NCBI GenBank assembly: GCA_032718565.1
Contig: JAVGVS010000647.1
Span: 62,001-126,000 of the forward strand
Source: Distichodus sexfasciatus
Lineage: Eukaryota; Chordata; Actinopteri; Characiformes; Distichodontidae
Length of the DNA: 64,000 nucleotides
Direction: 5' to 3'
Within the stretch, counting starts at the first letter, position 1; the number at the start of each line of letters is the position of its first letter. The notes under the pieces were generated by a model, which made no database searches, was not told where the DNA came from, and saw nothing but the letters and a program-made list of their open reading frames with translations. Positions 22,250-33,600 of this stretch are shown here, in pieces. The translations under genes and the position numbers were made by a program.

Positions 22250-22720
22250 CTTACTCGCTTTTTCCACCTCTCTCTCTCTCTTTCTGTGTCTCTCTCCCTC
22301 CTGTCTATCTGCTTCAGTTTCCTGTTTGGTCTATCATTTCCGTTTCCATCTATTTCCTTCCATCTCTCAGTCTCTCATTCCAACAGAATCTGTTACATTT
22401 CATCCATCTTTTCCTCATTTTCTCTTGCTCCGCCACCTCTTTATATTCTCTGTTGTTCTAACTGTCTGACTCAGTTTCTATCTTTTCTTCTTGTTTTGAC
22501 TATTTTGCATTTCACCTGTCTTTCCACCTTCCTATTTCTCTCTGCTTCCTGCACCAGTCACTCTCTTCCCTCTCTTTTCTTCCTCATTCTGCCTGTCTTC
22601 TCTTGTTTCCCACATGTCTTCATCTATTTGGTTTCCACCTCTTTCTTTTGTTTGCCTGCATGCACTTACTCTCTCTCTCTCTGTCCCCTCATTCACCGCT
22701 GTTTCTCTGTGTTGCGACAT
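22250..22720. repeat. C/T-rich low-complexity tract
   Basis: A pyrimidine-biased strand with many CTCTCTC, TTTCC and TCTGTCT runs. The 158-aa frame across it (22247-22723) is a composition artefact rich in L, S, F and C. Confidence 0.85.
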
Positions 22721-22849
22721 TGAGGGTGTGATGTGGGCATTGTTGAGTGCAGTCTGTTATATAACCCAGCTACAAACATTGTTTCTTCCATTCATACAGT
22801 TCCTGCTTGAGCAAATCTCTATATAACTTTTCCTCAGTTGGGCACTAAA

Positions 22850-23960
22850 CTCCAAGCATCAAGCCCCCAAACATCAAACTCTAAATACAAACAAATACCA
22901 AGCACCAAATGACAAAAACACCAAGCAACAGCACTAGCACTGAGTACCAAACACAGACACTGAGCACCAAACATCAAACACCAAACACAGCGCCAAACAC
23001 CAGACACTGAAACACCAAACATCAAACACCAAGCACTAAACTTTGAGAGCACCAAACATCAAACATCAAACATCAAACACCAAACACTGAGCACCAAAAG
23101 TCCAAACACCAAGAAACACCAAGCACCAAACACACCAGACACTGAGCACCAACATCAAACACCAAACACCAAACACTGAGCACCAAACATCAAACACCAA
23201 ACACAAGCACCAAACACTGAGCACAAAAATCAAACACTGGCATAAACACCAGACACTGAGCACCAAACATCAAACACCAAACACCAAAGACCGAGCACCA
23301 AACACACCAAACACCGAGCACCAAACACCAAGCACAAACACCAACACAAAGACCAACGCAAGCACCAAACACGAGCAGCACCAAACACCAAGCACCAAAC
23401 ACCGAGCACCAAGCATGAAACACTGAACCAAACACCAAACACCAAACACAAACACTGAGAACCAAACATCAAACACAAACCTGTACCAAGCACCAAGCTT
23501 TTAAACACCAAAGACCAACACAAGCACAAACACCCGACATAAACGTAAACACACTGAGAAGACAAACACCAAACACTGAAACCAAACATCAAACACAAAC
23601 ACCAAACACCAAACACCAAACACCAAACACCAAGCACAAACACCAGCACCAAACGCCAAACACTGAGCCAGGCTTATCAAACACCAAACGCAAACACACA
23701 AGGCAAACATCAACACACCAAACACTGAGAGACAAACATCAAACACCAAACACTGAGAACCAAACACCAAGCACTATGACATAAAATACAAGCACAAAAG
23801 AACAAGCATTAAATACCAAACACCAAGTGACATATCAAATACCACCAAAAGCCAAACAACAAACCTTAAAATACTAAACTACCAAACGCAAAGCACCAAA
23901 TGCCAAATGCCAGCCTTCAAAAACCAAATATCAAAGCGTCAAAATAATCTTTTGATTGCT
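22850..23960. repeat. A/C-rich degenerate satellite (ACCAAAC core)
   Basis: About 1.1 kb is built from CACCAAACACCAAACACTGA, GCACCAAACATCAAACACC and variants, with a 7-base core ACCAAAC repeated well over fifty times. The minus-strand frames of up to 140 residues (VWCLVFG-type repeats) are direct translations of the repeat, not genes. Confidence 0.93.
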
Positions 23961-24590
23961 GGCCTAACTCCCCCCATCACCTGCTCCTCATTTCACAACA
24001 CCACTACAAAAAGAGCCTCTACTTTGTGTTATAGAAACATGAAGTTCTGAATCAGTGTACTGTGCTCAGGTTGAGAAAATTGTAAAAATATTTAAATATT
24101 TAAATAAGTAAGCAGTGATGAAAAGGATTTTAATAAACACTTCTTTTTATTCATTTTCTCACATTACTGGTATGCACAACTTTGAGCTTATTGCTATTGG
24201 AATATGACAAAACAACATGACACTGTATGAAACAACAGGATTTCTGTAAATATCAAATAATTTTAAACCCTAAACCTGTTTTATTTTGTAATTATAGTAT
24301 TGTATAGCAAATATTTTAAAAATATTTTTTACTGTTAATTTGTTGTGAAATTATTTATACAGTACTCTACTATATAAATACATTTTAATTACAAACTGAA
24401 TTACTGTATAATTACTGTACTACTTTAACAATTAAACCAGTGTTCCATACTTCAGGCGAATCTTTGATGATAGAGATGTTCTCATTCACCTGACGAAAAC
24501 AGTGATTTGTGCAAATGTCCAAGAAGCGAGAGAAATAGAAGAAGAGTGGATTTCTCTTGTGATGTGCCTCGTGAAAGCTATAATCTCATC
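23961..24590. other. AT-rich DNA with TACTGTA motifs
   Basis: About 24280-24430 carries ACTGTAAA/TTTACAGT motifs shared with 33245, 45150 and 45700. No gene seen. Confidence 0.4.
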
Positions 24591-24593
24591 CTT

Positions 24594-24624
24594 CTTTCCT
24601 CCTCCTCCTCCTCCTCCTCGTCAG
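24594..24624. repeat. (TCC)n tract
   Basis: About eight TCC units. Confidence 0.9.
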
Positions 24625-25352
24625 AGGCCTATCAAAAGCAGCTGCGCTCCGTTACCTCGATACGCCAGCATTAGGCAATTACGCATCTAAATTGGAATGA
24701 CACGAAGCAATAATGACTCTCAAACTGAGTCTTTTACATTAAATGATACCGCCGCCGGCGATGTCGAAATCGTGAATAAACTTTGGCGGCTTTAGTCGCG
24801 GAATGACTTCCTTATGAAACTGTTAAGCATTTGAGAGATGGAAAATAAACTAGAAATAAAAGTAGATAGAAGGTTTCATTCTACACCTGCTGAATCATAA
24901 TGACAAAGAAAAAAGAAACGGTTTGGGTTGATTTTATTGCAGGAATTTTGACAAACGACATTATTGAATTGTAATATTTATTGTAATAGAATTAAAGAGA
25001 AATATCAGCGGTAATACTGATTGCAATAATGGGAAGTAACTGGAAAAGGTTTATTAAAGCTGATTTAGACGTTACATTTTTAAATAAATTGCAATAAATG
25101 TGATTTTTTAAATAGTAGTCCATTTAATAGGAACTCCGACTTTTTAGCTCCATCTTATCGATGTCTATTTCATAATTAAGTCAATTTTTGATAGGCCCAT
25201 TTCACAAAATTCAGGAAGTACGACAAAAGGGTGAATAAACGTCTGGCGAACAGCCATCTAGCGCTACTGGTCAGCTGTTCACTGTCCATGCTTGTTGCAG
25301 TAACTTCTTCACAACTTTAGTGTTGACTATACCAAATTACATTTGAGGAGAT

Positions 25353-25354
<2 letters not shown>
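24625..25354. other. Candidate conserved island 24625-24810, then AT-rich DNA
   Basis: The first 185 bases are complex: GCATTAGGCAATTACGCATC, CAATAATGACTC and CGCCGCCGGCGATG, a GC-rich spot in AT-rich DNA. The rest is unassigned. Confidence 0.35.
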
Positions 25355-25419
<65 letters not shown>

Positions 25420-25431
25420 TATGTGTATATG

Positions 25432-25474
<43 letters not shown>
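25355..25474. repeat. (TA)n microsatellite, interrupted
   Basis: Two long TA runs are split by TATATGTGTATATGTATG. Confidence 0.97.
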
Positions 25475-25476
<2 letters not shown>

Positions 25477-25488
25477 CCATCTAATTAT

Positions 25489-25815
25489 GGGTAGCACAGT
25501 GGTGCTGTGGAAGGTCCTAGGTTCGATCCCCGGGTCAGCAGTAGGGTCTTTGTGTGTGGAGACTACACTCTCCCATGTTCGTGGGTTTCTTTTGGAGTGC
25601 TCCTGTTTCACCCACAGTCCAAGGCCTGCAGCCATAGGTTAATTGGCGACTCTAAAATTGGCCGTAGGGTGTGAGTGAGAGTGTGATTGTGAGTGTGTGC
25701 CCTGCGTGATGTTGGAGCATACTGCTAATGGCTGATCCCACCCCTTAGCCTGTAGTTCCAGGATGGGCTCCATGGCTCTGGTTGGGATGAAGCATTTCCG
25801 CTAATGAATGAATAT
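25489..25815 (+). mobile_element. SINE family C, near full length
   Basis: The tRNA head (GGTAGCACAGTGGTGCTGTG; B-box GGTTCGATCCC) is followed by the core (TGTGTGGAGACTACACTCTC, CACCCACAGTCCAAGG), GGTTAATTGGCGACTCTAAA and a GAATGAATA tail. It is the best reference copy for the family in this window. It sits against a TA array. Confidence 0.9.
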
Positions 25816-26370
25816 ATTTGTAATATTTACTTATATGCATTTTGGTCTACATATCAGTTCTCGTGGGTCTACATTGACCAAGCGATTGAGTATTCTATAA
25901 GAACTGTTGTAATCACCTAAAACCTTGTGAGTTTAAGCAATTAAAGGGCCTTAATGGTGGATTCAGGTCGCTCCTGAGGTAATGAAACTGAGAGTTTGAT
26001 CTGAAATAGGTGTGTGTGTGTGTGTGTGTGTGCTTAATCTGGAAAGCTACCAAATCATTATATGTGCACAATCATCCCTGAGTAATGAAGGTAATCTCTG
26101 CTTTTTACACTGAGCCTGTTTAAACTAGTCAGTGGTGTTAATGAACACTAGACCACATGCTCTCTCCTCAAAATTGAGGATTTTTCGACAACACTTCTTA
26201 TTAAAAACATATTTGGTAATGCAGACATGAACTGACTTGAAAATATTGAGCCTGAAGACACACACTTGCTGTAGATTTACAGTTTTGTAAGTACTATATT
26301 ATGATATTATAATGTAGGGAAATTGCTGCATCTGTTTAATAACTCCATCCAGCATCTATCATTTAATCAA
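25816..26370. other. Unassigned DNA with (GT)n at 26009-26032
   Basis: A short GT microsatellite. Otherwise nothing recognised. Confidence 0.5.
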
Positions 26371-26371
26371 A

Positions 26372-26428
<57 letters not shown>
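26371..26428. repeat. (ATCT)n microsatellite
   Basis: About fourteen units. Diverged CATCTATC-type remnants continue to 26545. Confidence 0.98.
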
Positions 26429-26641
26429 ATTTTATCAGTTAATCTCTATTTTATAAGTTTATACAGTATCTATCAATTAATCATTCAGTTGATCAATCAA
26501 TCAATAAAATAGCCTATCTATCTATCTATGTGTCTGTCTATCGATTGTTGCATTTCTTTATTTCATAAATCCATCCAGGACCTAGCAACCAACTGATCAA
26601 TCAATCAGTCTATAAATTCAGTTCCATAAATCAATTAGTTG

Positions 26642-26712
<71 letters not shown>

Positions 26713-26713
26713 A
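26642..26713. repeat. (ATCT)n microsatellite
   Basis: About eighteen perfect units. Confidence 0.98.
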
Positions 26714-26752
26714 TAACTAGATAGATCGTAACACATATCTTACTTGCTGCGT

Positions 26753-26807
26753 TTGTGTGCGTGTGTGTGTGTGCGCGCGAGGGTGGGTGTGTGTGTGTGT
26801 GTGTGTT
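26753..26807. repeat. (GT)n microsatellite with GC interruption
   Basis: Two GT runs surround GCGCGCGAGGGTGGG. Confidence 0.95.
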
Positions 26808-27037
26808 TGAACGGAAAGCACCCTTTAGGCAAATCTGTACTGTGGAGAAATGTAAAACACTCCCTGTACACCTCGGGATTATTCCAGCTGTGTAGAGCCG
26901 ATATGGGAAGACGCACTGCCTGCATCTCAGCAAGTTCACACTCAAACACCTTCTCACCCATTTTACGCAGACTTTTACATGATAAAGAGCATGTTTGTTC
27001 TCCTCCACGCCTGCACTCCTAAACATGTTCTCTGTCC

Positions 27038-27210
27038 TGAGGCAGTTGGTAGCGTAACAGTTGGTGAGTCGGCCGTGTAAAGGTGGCTGCAGTTCAATTC
27101 CAGGACCTGTAAAGGTACCACTGAGGTACTCACGAGCAAGGTACCGTCCCCAAACACTGCTGCAGCCGCCTAATGCCTCTTCATAAATGCTTCACAATGA
27201 CAAATGATCA
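27038..27210 (+). mobile_element. SINE family A
   Basis: Head GCAGTTGGTAGCGTAACAG, B-box-like GTTCAATTCC, body GGTACCACTGAGGTACTCAC and tail TTCACAATGACAAATGATCA. Part of the region before the tail is deleted. Confidence 0.88.
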
Positions 27211-27939
27211 CTCCTTTAATTTATTCTATATACCTACATTCTTATATCTGCTTGTGTGCTGTTATTATACAGTGTAAACTTTAAAGATAAATAGATTATT
27301 ATCAATATTTTTCTTGTGCAGCTACATGAAATCATAATTATTTATATGCACATAGGTCAACAGGCTGTAATTAAATTTACCTGGATTAATTTTAAAATGT
27401 TTTTCATATATTCTTATATTTATACATTTCTCAATATTCTGAGTTTTTTCCCAATTTTTCCCATGTTTTGCTAAAAAATAATCAAGCTTATATACTGTAT
27501 ATATATATGCATACAGGTCTACATGCTATTACTAGATTTCCAAGCGAAATCGTTTTTTCCATATTTTCCACATCTAGTAGAAACGTCTTTTTCCATCCTG
27601 CTATAATTAGAGTGCAGACTCAACACCTGATGTGTGTCTGGTAAATGCTGTGAGCTTGCAAAGCAATCTTGCAGCAGCTCTGTTAAACAGGTGCTGAATG
27701 AGAAAAGCGAGTCTCGAGGGCAAGTCGCACTCACATCAGCCTCGTCATTTCGCCTGCTTTCGGTTAATCTGACAAAAACTGCCCCGAAAGCGCTGGCGTC
27801 GCTGCCTTGGGAGAGCTATGACTATTCACATTCTATCAAACTGCAGTGTTTGAGTTTAGCAGGTAAGCGAGAACTAGCGCTGGGGCGAATAGCTGGGACT
27901 CGAACCATGGTTGATGCGTTATCTGGCGTATTAGTGCTG
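27211..27939. other. AT-rich DNA then candidate island 27590-27900
   Basis: 27590-27900 is complex and GC-balanced, with an open plus-strand frame (27634-27990) and a donor-like AGCAGGTAAGCG near 27860. I see no recognisable protein motif, so an exon is possible but weakly supported. Confidence 0.25.
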
Positions 27940-28115
27940 GGGAAGCTGTGTATAAACTGTAGTTTTTATGGGAGCCACTTACGATTATAAGTAGCAAAGC
28001 TGAACCAAACTCAGTATTTAGTTACACTACAAGCTCACTTTCATCTTTGCTAAGGTGGACTCGACCCTCTGACTCCACCTCGCAGCTGCAAAAAGCATGT
28101 TGGGATGCAATGAGC
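27940..28115 (+). repeat. Dispersed repeat D, copy 1
   Basis: GCCACTTACGATTATAAGTA, TTACACTACAAGC and CATCTTTGCTAAGGTGGAC are shared with 61505-61800 and partly with 56085. Likely a DNA-transposon relic. Confidence 0.65.
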
Positions 28116-28329
28116 ATGCTCACATCTTGAGAGCAGCTAGCCACTTTGGCTAACTTGACGCAAACCTAAACATCTACTGAATTTCCGTGTGTCATCTACA
28201 ACGTCTGCCTGGCCAGCGAACCTACATCTGGGCAAGGTGAAACACCTTCTGTGCTCAATGCTCTGGAAGAGTTCTTGAAACTGTCTCTCACTGGCCACCC
28301 ATAGACCCTTAGAGAGAGCAGCTACCAAC

Positions 28330-28720
28330 AAGTACAAACAGAGAGGGAGGGCACTTCTATTTCATTCCCACAACTGGCAGTTGCATGTTGACCTTGATAC
28401 AGCAGCTGAAGTTTCACACAACAAACTGTTGAGATCATCTCTGAGAAAACTGACCGTGGTGGAACTCACAGTGCCATGGGAAAATGCAAAAAGTAAAAGA
28501 AACTTGTGGAGAAATGCCGAGACAAAAGCTGGAAGATGCCACTAGATGGCTGTGAATTAAGAGAGCCGACCCATGGGTGGTGATCAACCCTGAATGGGTC
28601 TCCTGGCTGAGGTGTCTGATGTTGAAAGACCCAAAACACCCAATGAGCTCAAAAACATCACTGATGATGCATCTATGCTTGAGTATTCCCAATTTTTTGG
28701 GCTAGAAGAGGGCTAGAGAC
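28330..28720 (+). pseudogene. Retroelement ORF remnant with WQLHVDL / VVELTVPWE motifs
   Basis: From about 28360 an open stretch of about 60 codons contains WQLHVDLD (28375) and, in the same frame, VVELTVPWE (28456-28482). A frame change later gives RWLWIKR and PWV near 28542-28580. This ordered set resembles the C-terminal part of a reverse-transcriptase polyprotein seen in many fish genomes. The E-x-T-then-K layout is reminiscent of a restriction-like nuclease core, which is inference. Stops and frameshifts show it is dead. I cannot name the clade firmly. Confidence 0.5.
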
Positions 28721-28737
28721 TAATGACTTTCTACACT

Positions 28738-28884
28738 CATCAGAAAAGTTTGGCTCTGTGCGGTGGTGGTGGTGGTCATCTCGTAGTTAGAATGGTCGTC
28801 CCTGTGAATTATGTGAATTATGCAACACTGATGTTCATGACTCTGGATAAGAGTGCATGTTAAATGCTGTAAATGTAAATGTAG
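28738..28884 (+). mobile_element. SINE family B, diverged
   Basis: The head is badly worn (GTGGTCATCTCGTAGTTAGA). The tail is clear: CTCTGGATAAGAGTGCATGT then TAAATGCTGTAAATGTAAAT. Confidence 0.65.
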
Positions 28885-29429
28885 TTACCACTGCTTCATT
28901 AACATGTAATTTATTGGTGTATTTCTTCACCCCGTGTTTGTCTCACTTAAGCTGGATATTGATTTCTAGTGCAAGTGTGCTGAGGGTGTTACACAAGTCT
29001 AGTTAGGGATTTGGCAACCCACACACTGTTCCTCCTCAGGACCTGCTCAGTGTCTTACACAGCTCAGAATGTTGCTCATTAAAGCAGAGTTCACCTCTGT
29101 CTTCACCTCTCCCTCTGATTGACCAAAATTTAAGTTGCATATGTCACCATCCATTGGGTTTTCAGTAATATGTCTTAGCTTCTCGCAGAGTCTGGCACAA
29201 GCAGCTGCTCTGTTTCCTGTCTCGCCTCCCACACTGCTTGGGCTCGGTGATTACAGCGTAATTCATGCCATTACACTTCAACTCCTCATTTCAAGATCAA
29301 AGTCAAAGAGAAGAAAATCAAAAAGGGAGAACAGCCTGCAGACACCACACACAAACACACACACAAAATATAGATAGTTTCATGTCTTTGTGGGCTCCAT
29401 GGTGCATAGATGTATATAAATTGTCAAGA
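28885..29429. other. Unassigned DNA
   Basis: Nothing recognised except a short CA tract at about 29345. Confidence 0.3.
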
Positions 29430-29730
29430 TGGCGCGGTCACATCCAGACACCTTCCACGACCGCTCTGTCAGACTGTGCTTTGTTTTTGTTATTTGTTAT
29501 TTTTACTACTGTCTGGTGTGCAAAAGTTATCAGGGTTAGTTACAGCGACGGTAGGGCACTTACTGGATATGGGAAATAAAGATTTCACTCCATAATTTCC
29601 CATTTGACCACTTTTCGCCTGACCTGTGGAGCCGTCCTGAGATACCGTCTTGACAGGCTGACAACAATGGGCAGCGCTGACCTGCGGTGCAGAACAAAGA
29701 AGCGCCAGGGAAAACGTGGCGGTGTCTGCA

Positions 29731-29963
29731 ACAGAATGAGAGAGCGAGCTCACCGCACACCACTACCGAGTATCCTGCTGGCTAATGTTCAGTCACTGGA
29801 TAACAAGTTGGATGATCTGCAGGCCAGAGTTACTTTCCAGCGAGACATGAGGGATTGTAACATTCTGTGCTTTACTGAAACATGGCTGACCCCCACCGTG
29901 CCGGACCAAGCCGTAACACTGTCGGACTCATTCTCTGTGTTCCGCATGGACAGAACAGCATAG
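29731..29963 (+). pseudogene. LINE endonuclease (APE-type) N-terminal remnant
   Basis: The frame contains ILLANVQSLDNKLDDLQARV and ILCFTETWL. These are the first catalytic-region blocks of APE-type LINE endonucleases: N in the first, E in the ETWL block. It stops after SFSVFRMDRTA, where a nonsense codon (TAG at 29961) breaks the ORF. The downstream GGGVCFM block continues in the next segment. Confidence 0.8.
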
Positions 29964-29987
29964 TCCAACAAAGCTAAAGGTGGAGGT

Positions 29988-30395
29988 GTGTGTTTCATGA
30001 TCCTGGCACAAACGGTGCGATGCCGGGTGTTTCTACTCTCTCAGCGCTGCCCGCCTCATCTAGAATATCTGAGTATAAAAATTAATAAGCCCTTTCTACC
30101 TGCTCCCTCGACAGAGGCTAACACACTGGACCACTGTTACATGCCATACAAGCAGACTTATAAGTCCTCTTCTCAGCCAGCTTTCAGAAAATCGATCATT
30201 CCACAATTTCCTCATGCGGAATATAAACAAAGCTTCGTCATGAGGAAACCAGTCATGAGGAGGTGCAATGCTGGTCTGCCTGCCCAGTCAGGGGCTACGC
30301 TGGATGCGCTTCGATGGCGTAGACTGGGACACATGTTCTGGCCTACACAGATGACATCAACAGATTTTGCAGATGTAGCAGTTAACTTTTGTTAG
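29988..30395 (+). pseudogene. LINE endonuclease/linker remnant
   Basis: The frame starts with a CFM remnant and carries NTLDHCYMPYKQTYK followed by FRKSIIPQF, which corresponds to the end of the endonuclease domain; the usual SDH signature is eroded. A large part of the domain between the two is deleted. The continuation to about 30700 matches the linker (QKPWVD-like) in other frames. Confidence 0.7.
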
Positions 30396-31249
30396 CAAGC
30401 TTGCCAGTAAGTCATCTGTGGTGAGAGTTAGAACCTTCCCTAACCAGAAGCCATGGGTGGACAGATGGAATTTGCACCGCTGTGAATACGGACGCTGCTT
30501 TGTAGCAGCTCTCTCACTACCCGTCGATGTGAGCACTTACAAAGCAGGCTCCTATGACCTTTGCCCCCAGATTTGAGTTTGCAAGAGCAATTTCAGACCT
30601 TCAAATCCGAATCCACAATTTCATCAGGGAGGCCTTGCGAAGCTTGTGGCGAGGACTGCGCCGCGATTACGGACTATAAAACTAAAGACATCGCGATGAT
30701 GGGGTGCTGACTCTGCATTTTCCAGCAGGCTGAAACTCATTTTACGCCCACTTCAAGGTTAGCCAGACGGCTATACCAACAGCCCAGCGACTGAGGATGG
30801 GCCAGTGTCATCAGCATCGCGAAACACGATGTCCATAATGGCATTGAGGAGGTGGGCACCAGGAAGCGATGGGTCCCATATGGTATCCTCTAGGAAGCCT
30901 GCTGCTGCTGTGCTGACCAACTGACAGGTGTGTTCACCTCCATCTTCAGCGATTCTCTGGCGAAGTCCATGGTCCCCACCTACTTCAAAAGAATACACCA
31001 TTGTCCCCTGCCCAGAATAACAAGAACCTTCATGCCTGAATGACTACACGCCCTGTTGCACTGACATACGGTAGTTATATGAAGGTGTTTAACTGATCAA
31101 ACACATCATCTCCTCCTCCCATCCCAAGCTTTCCATGGACCCTCAGTTGCCTACCGCTCCAACAGATCTACAGGATGCCATCTCCACATCCTGCACACCT
31201 CCCTCTCAGCCACGTGGACAAGAAACAGGAAGTAACATAGCCCAGGGGA

Positions 31250-31747
31250 ATGCTGTTTATCGACTACAGCTCGTGTTCAGTGCCCTATAGACTGTTTACT
31301 AAGCTGAGAGACCTGGGACTCAACAACCGCTTGTGCACGTGGGTGCTGGACTTCCTCACAGGCAGATCTCAGGTGGTGCAGGCGGGCAAGTGTGACTCCA
31401 GCAGCATCATCACCAACACAGGAGCTCCTCAAGGGTGTGTGCTCTCTCTGCTGTTACATTCACTCTACACTATGGACTGTGTGGCCACTCACAATTCCAA
31501 CAACATTGCGGATGACACAGTGGTGCTGGGGTTAATCTCCCACAACGATTAGATGGCCTACATGGACCCAGAAGTGGAGCCTGGCACTCTGGTGCCAGGC
31601 TTCTCCCTCCAGCCAAATGTCAGCAAGGCAAGAAGAGGCTGGTGGTGGACTTCAACCAGGAGACACCATGACTACAGACCCCTCACATCAATGGTGCTCC
31701 AGTGGATAAGGTGTGTTTTTCAAATACCTTGGTGTCTACATCACTGA
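31250..31747 (+). pseudogene. LINE reverse-transcriptase remnant
   Basis: MLFIDYSS carries the first catalytic Asp block. It is followed by LTGRSQVVQ, NTGAPQGCVLS and ADDTVVLG, the last being the second catalytic block with an altered first residue (A for the usual F). A stop at 31550-31552 and later frameshifts break the ORF. Upstream pieces (near 30935: FTSIFSDSLA in another frame) and downstream pieces (to about 32050) show the rest of the domain. Confidence 0.85.
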
Positions 31748-32391
31748 GGACCTGACATGGACTGAACATATTAATGTTCAAGTAAAGAAGACAAGGCAAT
31801 GTCTGCACCTTAGACATCTGAGGGGTTTGGGTTTCCCTACCATTATAAGAAAGCTTTCTATTCTGGCACTGTAAGAGCATCATCACACAAGAACATCTTG
31901 TCCTGGTACAGGAACTGCTGTGTTCAGGACCAGAAAGCCCTCCAGAGAGTGATCTGGTCAGCAGAGCACTGCTGCACGTCAGCTCATCCCTTCCCTGCAG
32001 GACATTTACGCCGAGAGATGTAGGACCAGAGCAATTAGGATTGTTAAAGGTTGCTCACCCGGAAATTGACTTTTCATCTTCTGAAATCAGGCAGAAGGTT
32101 CACCATCATGGCCAAAACAGAGAGAGACTCAGGGGTTCTGTCCTCAGGACATCCATCTTTTGCTAAACAGGACATCTCTTTTTCTAAATGTCTAATTTGT
32201 CATTCCTCACTACCTCTTAATTTCATATTGTTATGATCATTATACTTCTGCCATATTTCACTGTCCAAATATTACATGCTCCTTGTCTAAACTGCACAGT
32301 CAAAAGAGCAAATCAGGATACATTTCACTGCATGTTGTAACTGTATAATTTGCATGTGACAAATAAAGAATCTTGAATCTTGAAATAATTT

Positions 32392-32392
32392 C

Positions 32393-32467
<75 letters not shown>

Positions 32468-32700
32468 ATTGCATCTGTCCATCCATCCATCCGCCAGTCC
32501 ATTCATCCCTCCGTCCATCCATACATGTTGTACGATTGCAACAGTCTATTTCATAAATCCATTCCATCTATCTATATATCTAACTATCTGTCTGTCTGTC
32601 TGTCTATCTATCTATTCCTCTGTCCATCCATCAATCAATTTATATGCATCGTCACAACTGTCTTTACATTCATCTATGCACCGTCTATTTGAATCCATCC
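32392..32700. repeat. (ATCT)n array followed by degenerate ATCC/TGTC repeats
   Basis: About nineteen perfect ATCT units (32392-32468), then CATCCATC, CTGTCTGT and further diverged units. Confidence 0.97.
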
Positions 32701-33244
32701 ATCTAGTTAGACTGTAATGATAATTATATGTCAGTTATTTAGATCAGAGAATCTGCTGCAAGGACTAATGTAGGTTGTGAAGTTTTTAATGGGTTATGAA
32801 ATCACTCTACACATATCACCGCTTCATGTGACACTCGACCACTTTACTGTTAAAATGTGTGTTTCATTAACACTGAGTTCGATTGTGTTCCAATGGAATC
32901 CAACTAATTATTCCGAGCTGAAGGTCTCGACGGTAGCAGTACTAATTATGCCTTGAGTCGCCAGTCTTACTAGCTAGATTTGTACTGCAATTGCTCAGCT
33001 ACGCACTAACTTTCTGTGGTAGCTACAGTGTTTGCCAACTGCTTTAAATGTAATTATATTGCCGTATTTTTACTGTATTTTCATAACAGATAAAACCATG
33101 CTGGTCAGTTCACATGTGCCTCATTCATCACAACAAATAAAACTTTTTGTTTTTCTAGAGTTTTTTCTTCATTTTCATTGTTCAAACATGGCACAACATC
33201 TGGTCACATCCCTGTTGATAAAGGATTATAAAATAAACACATTC
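32701..33244. other. Unassigned DNA
   Basis: 32870-33010 is moderately complex. No gene or element is recognised. Confidence 0.3.
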
Positions 33245-33600
33245 TACACTGTAAATACACTGTAAAAATGTCACTGTGAAGGTATTTGATATTTACATCG
33301 ACACTACTTTTTTGTGCTGTGTATTATGAGGTTGCCCACTTTTTATTAAAACATTTCTGAAATGCAGAATGCAGAATGCAATTCTGAATGCATTAGGTGC
33401 ACAGTATGTCATTGCATTTTCAAAAATGTACATGAAAACATGTTTGCCGCAGATTTACAGCCTTTCCTTACTGACATGAAAATGCAGTAAAAATACTGTC
33501 TGGGACTAACTGTACATTTATTGCAATTAGTTACAGTATAGCAAGTCTGCTGCCAGTATTCTGCTGTAAATTTACGGTGAAATATTCTGGTGTTATCGTT
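33245..33600. repeat. Dispersed TACAGTA-type repeat G
   Basis: Shares ATTTGATATTTACA/TAGT, the TTTTTATT..AATGC stretch and ACTGTACATTTATTGCAATT-like blocks with 45700-45785 and 46050-46385. Probably an old MITE family. Confidence 0.6.

Larger units (their letters stand above)
29430..32390 (+). mobile_element. Decayed non-LTR retrotransposon (jockey/CR1-L2-Rex1 group LINE)
   Basis: About 3 kb reads in order as the second ORF and 3' end of a LINE. It has an endonuclease start, an NTLDHCY block, reverse-transcriptase motifs, then a 3' UTR with GGATACATTTCACTGCATGT and the tail TGACAAATAAAGAATCTTGA. The same tail recurs at 34200 and 47805. The 5' boundary is uncertain: AAGATGGCGCGGTCACATCC near 29437 fits a LINE 5' UTR. 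The tail is immediately followed by an (ATCT)n array. Confidence 0.85.

Noticed and set aside
22123..22723. Plus-strand frames up to 158 residues rich in S, L, F and C
   Set aside because: The C/T-rich strand lacks stop codons by composition, and there is no start context, motif or splice support.
22834..23770. Series of minus-strand frames up to 140 residues rich in VWCLVFG
   Set aside because: They are translations of the ACCAAAC-type repeat in several overlapping frames. The composition alone explains their length.
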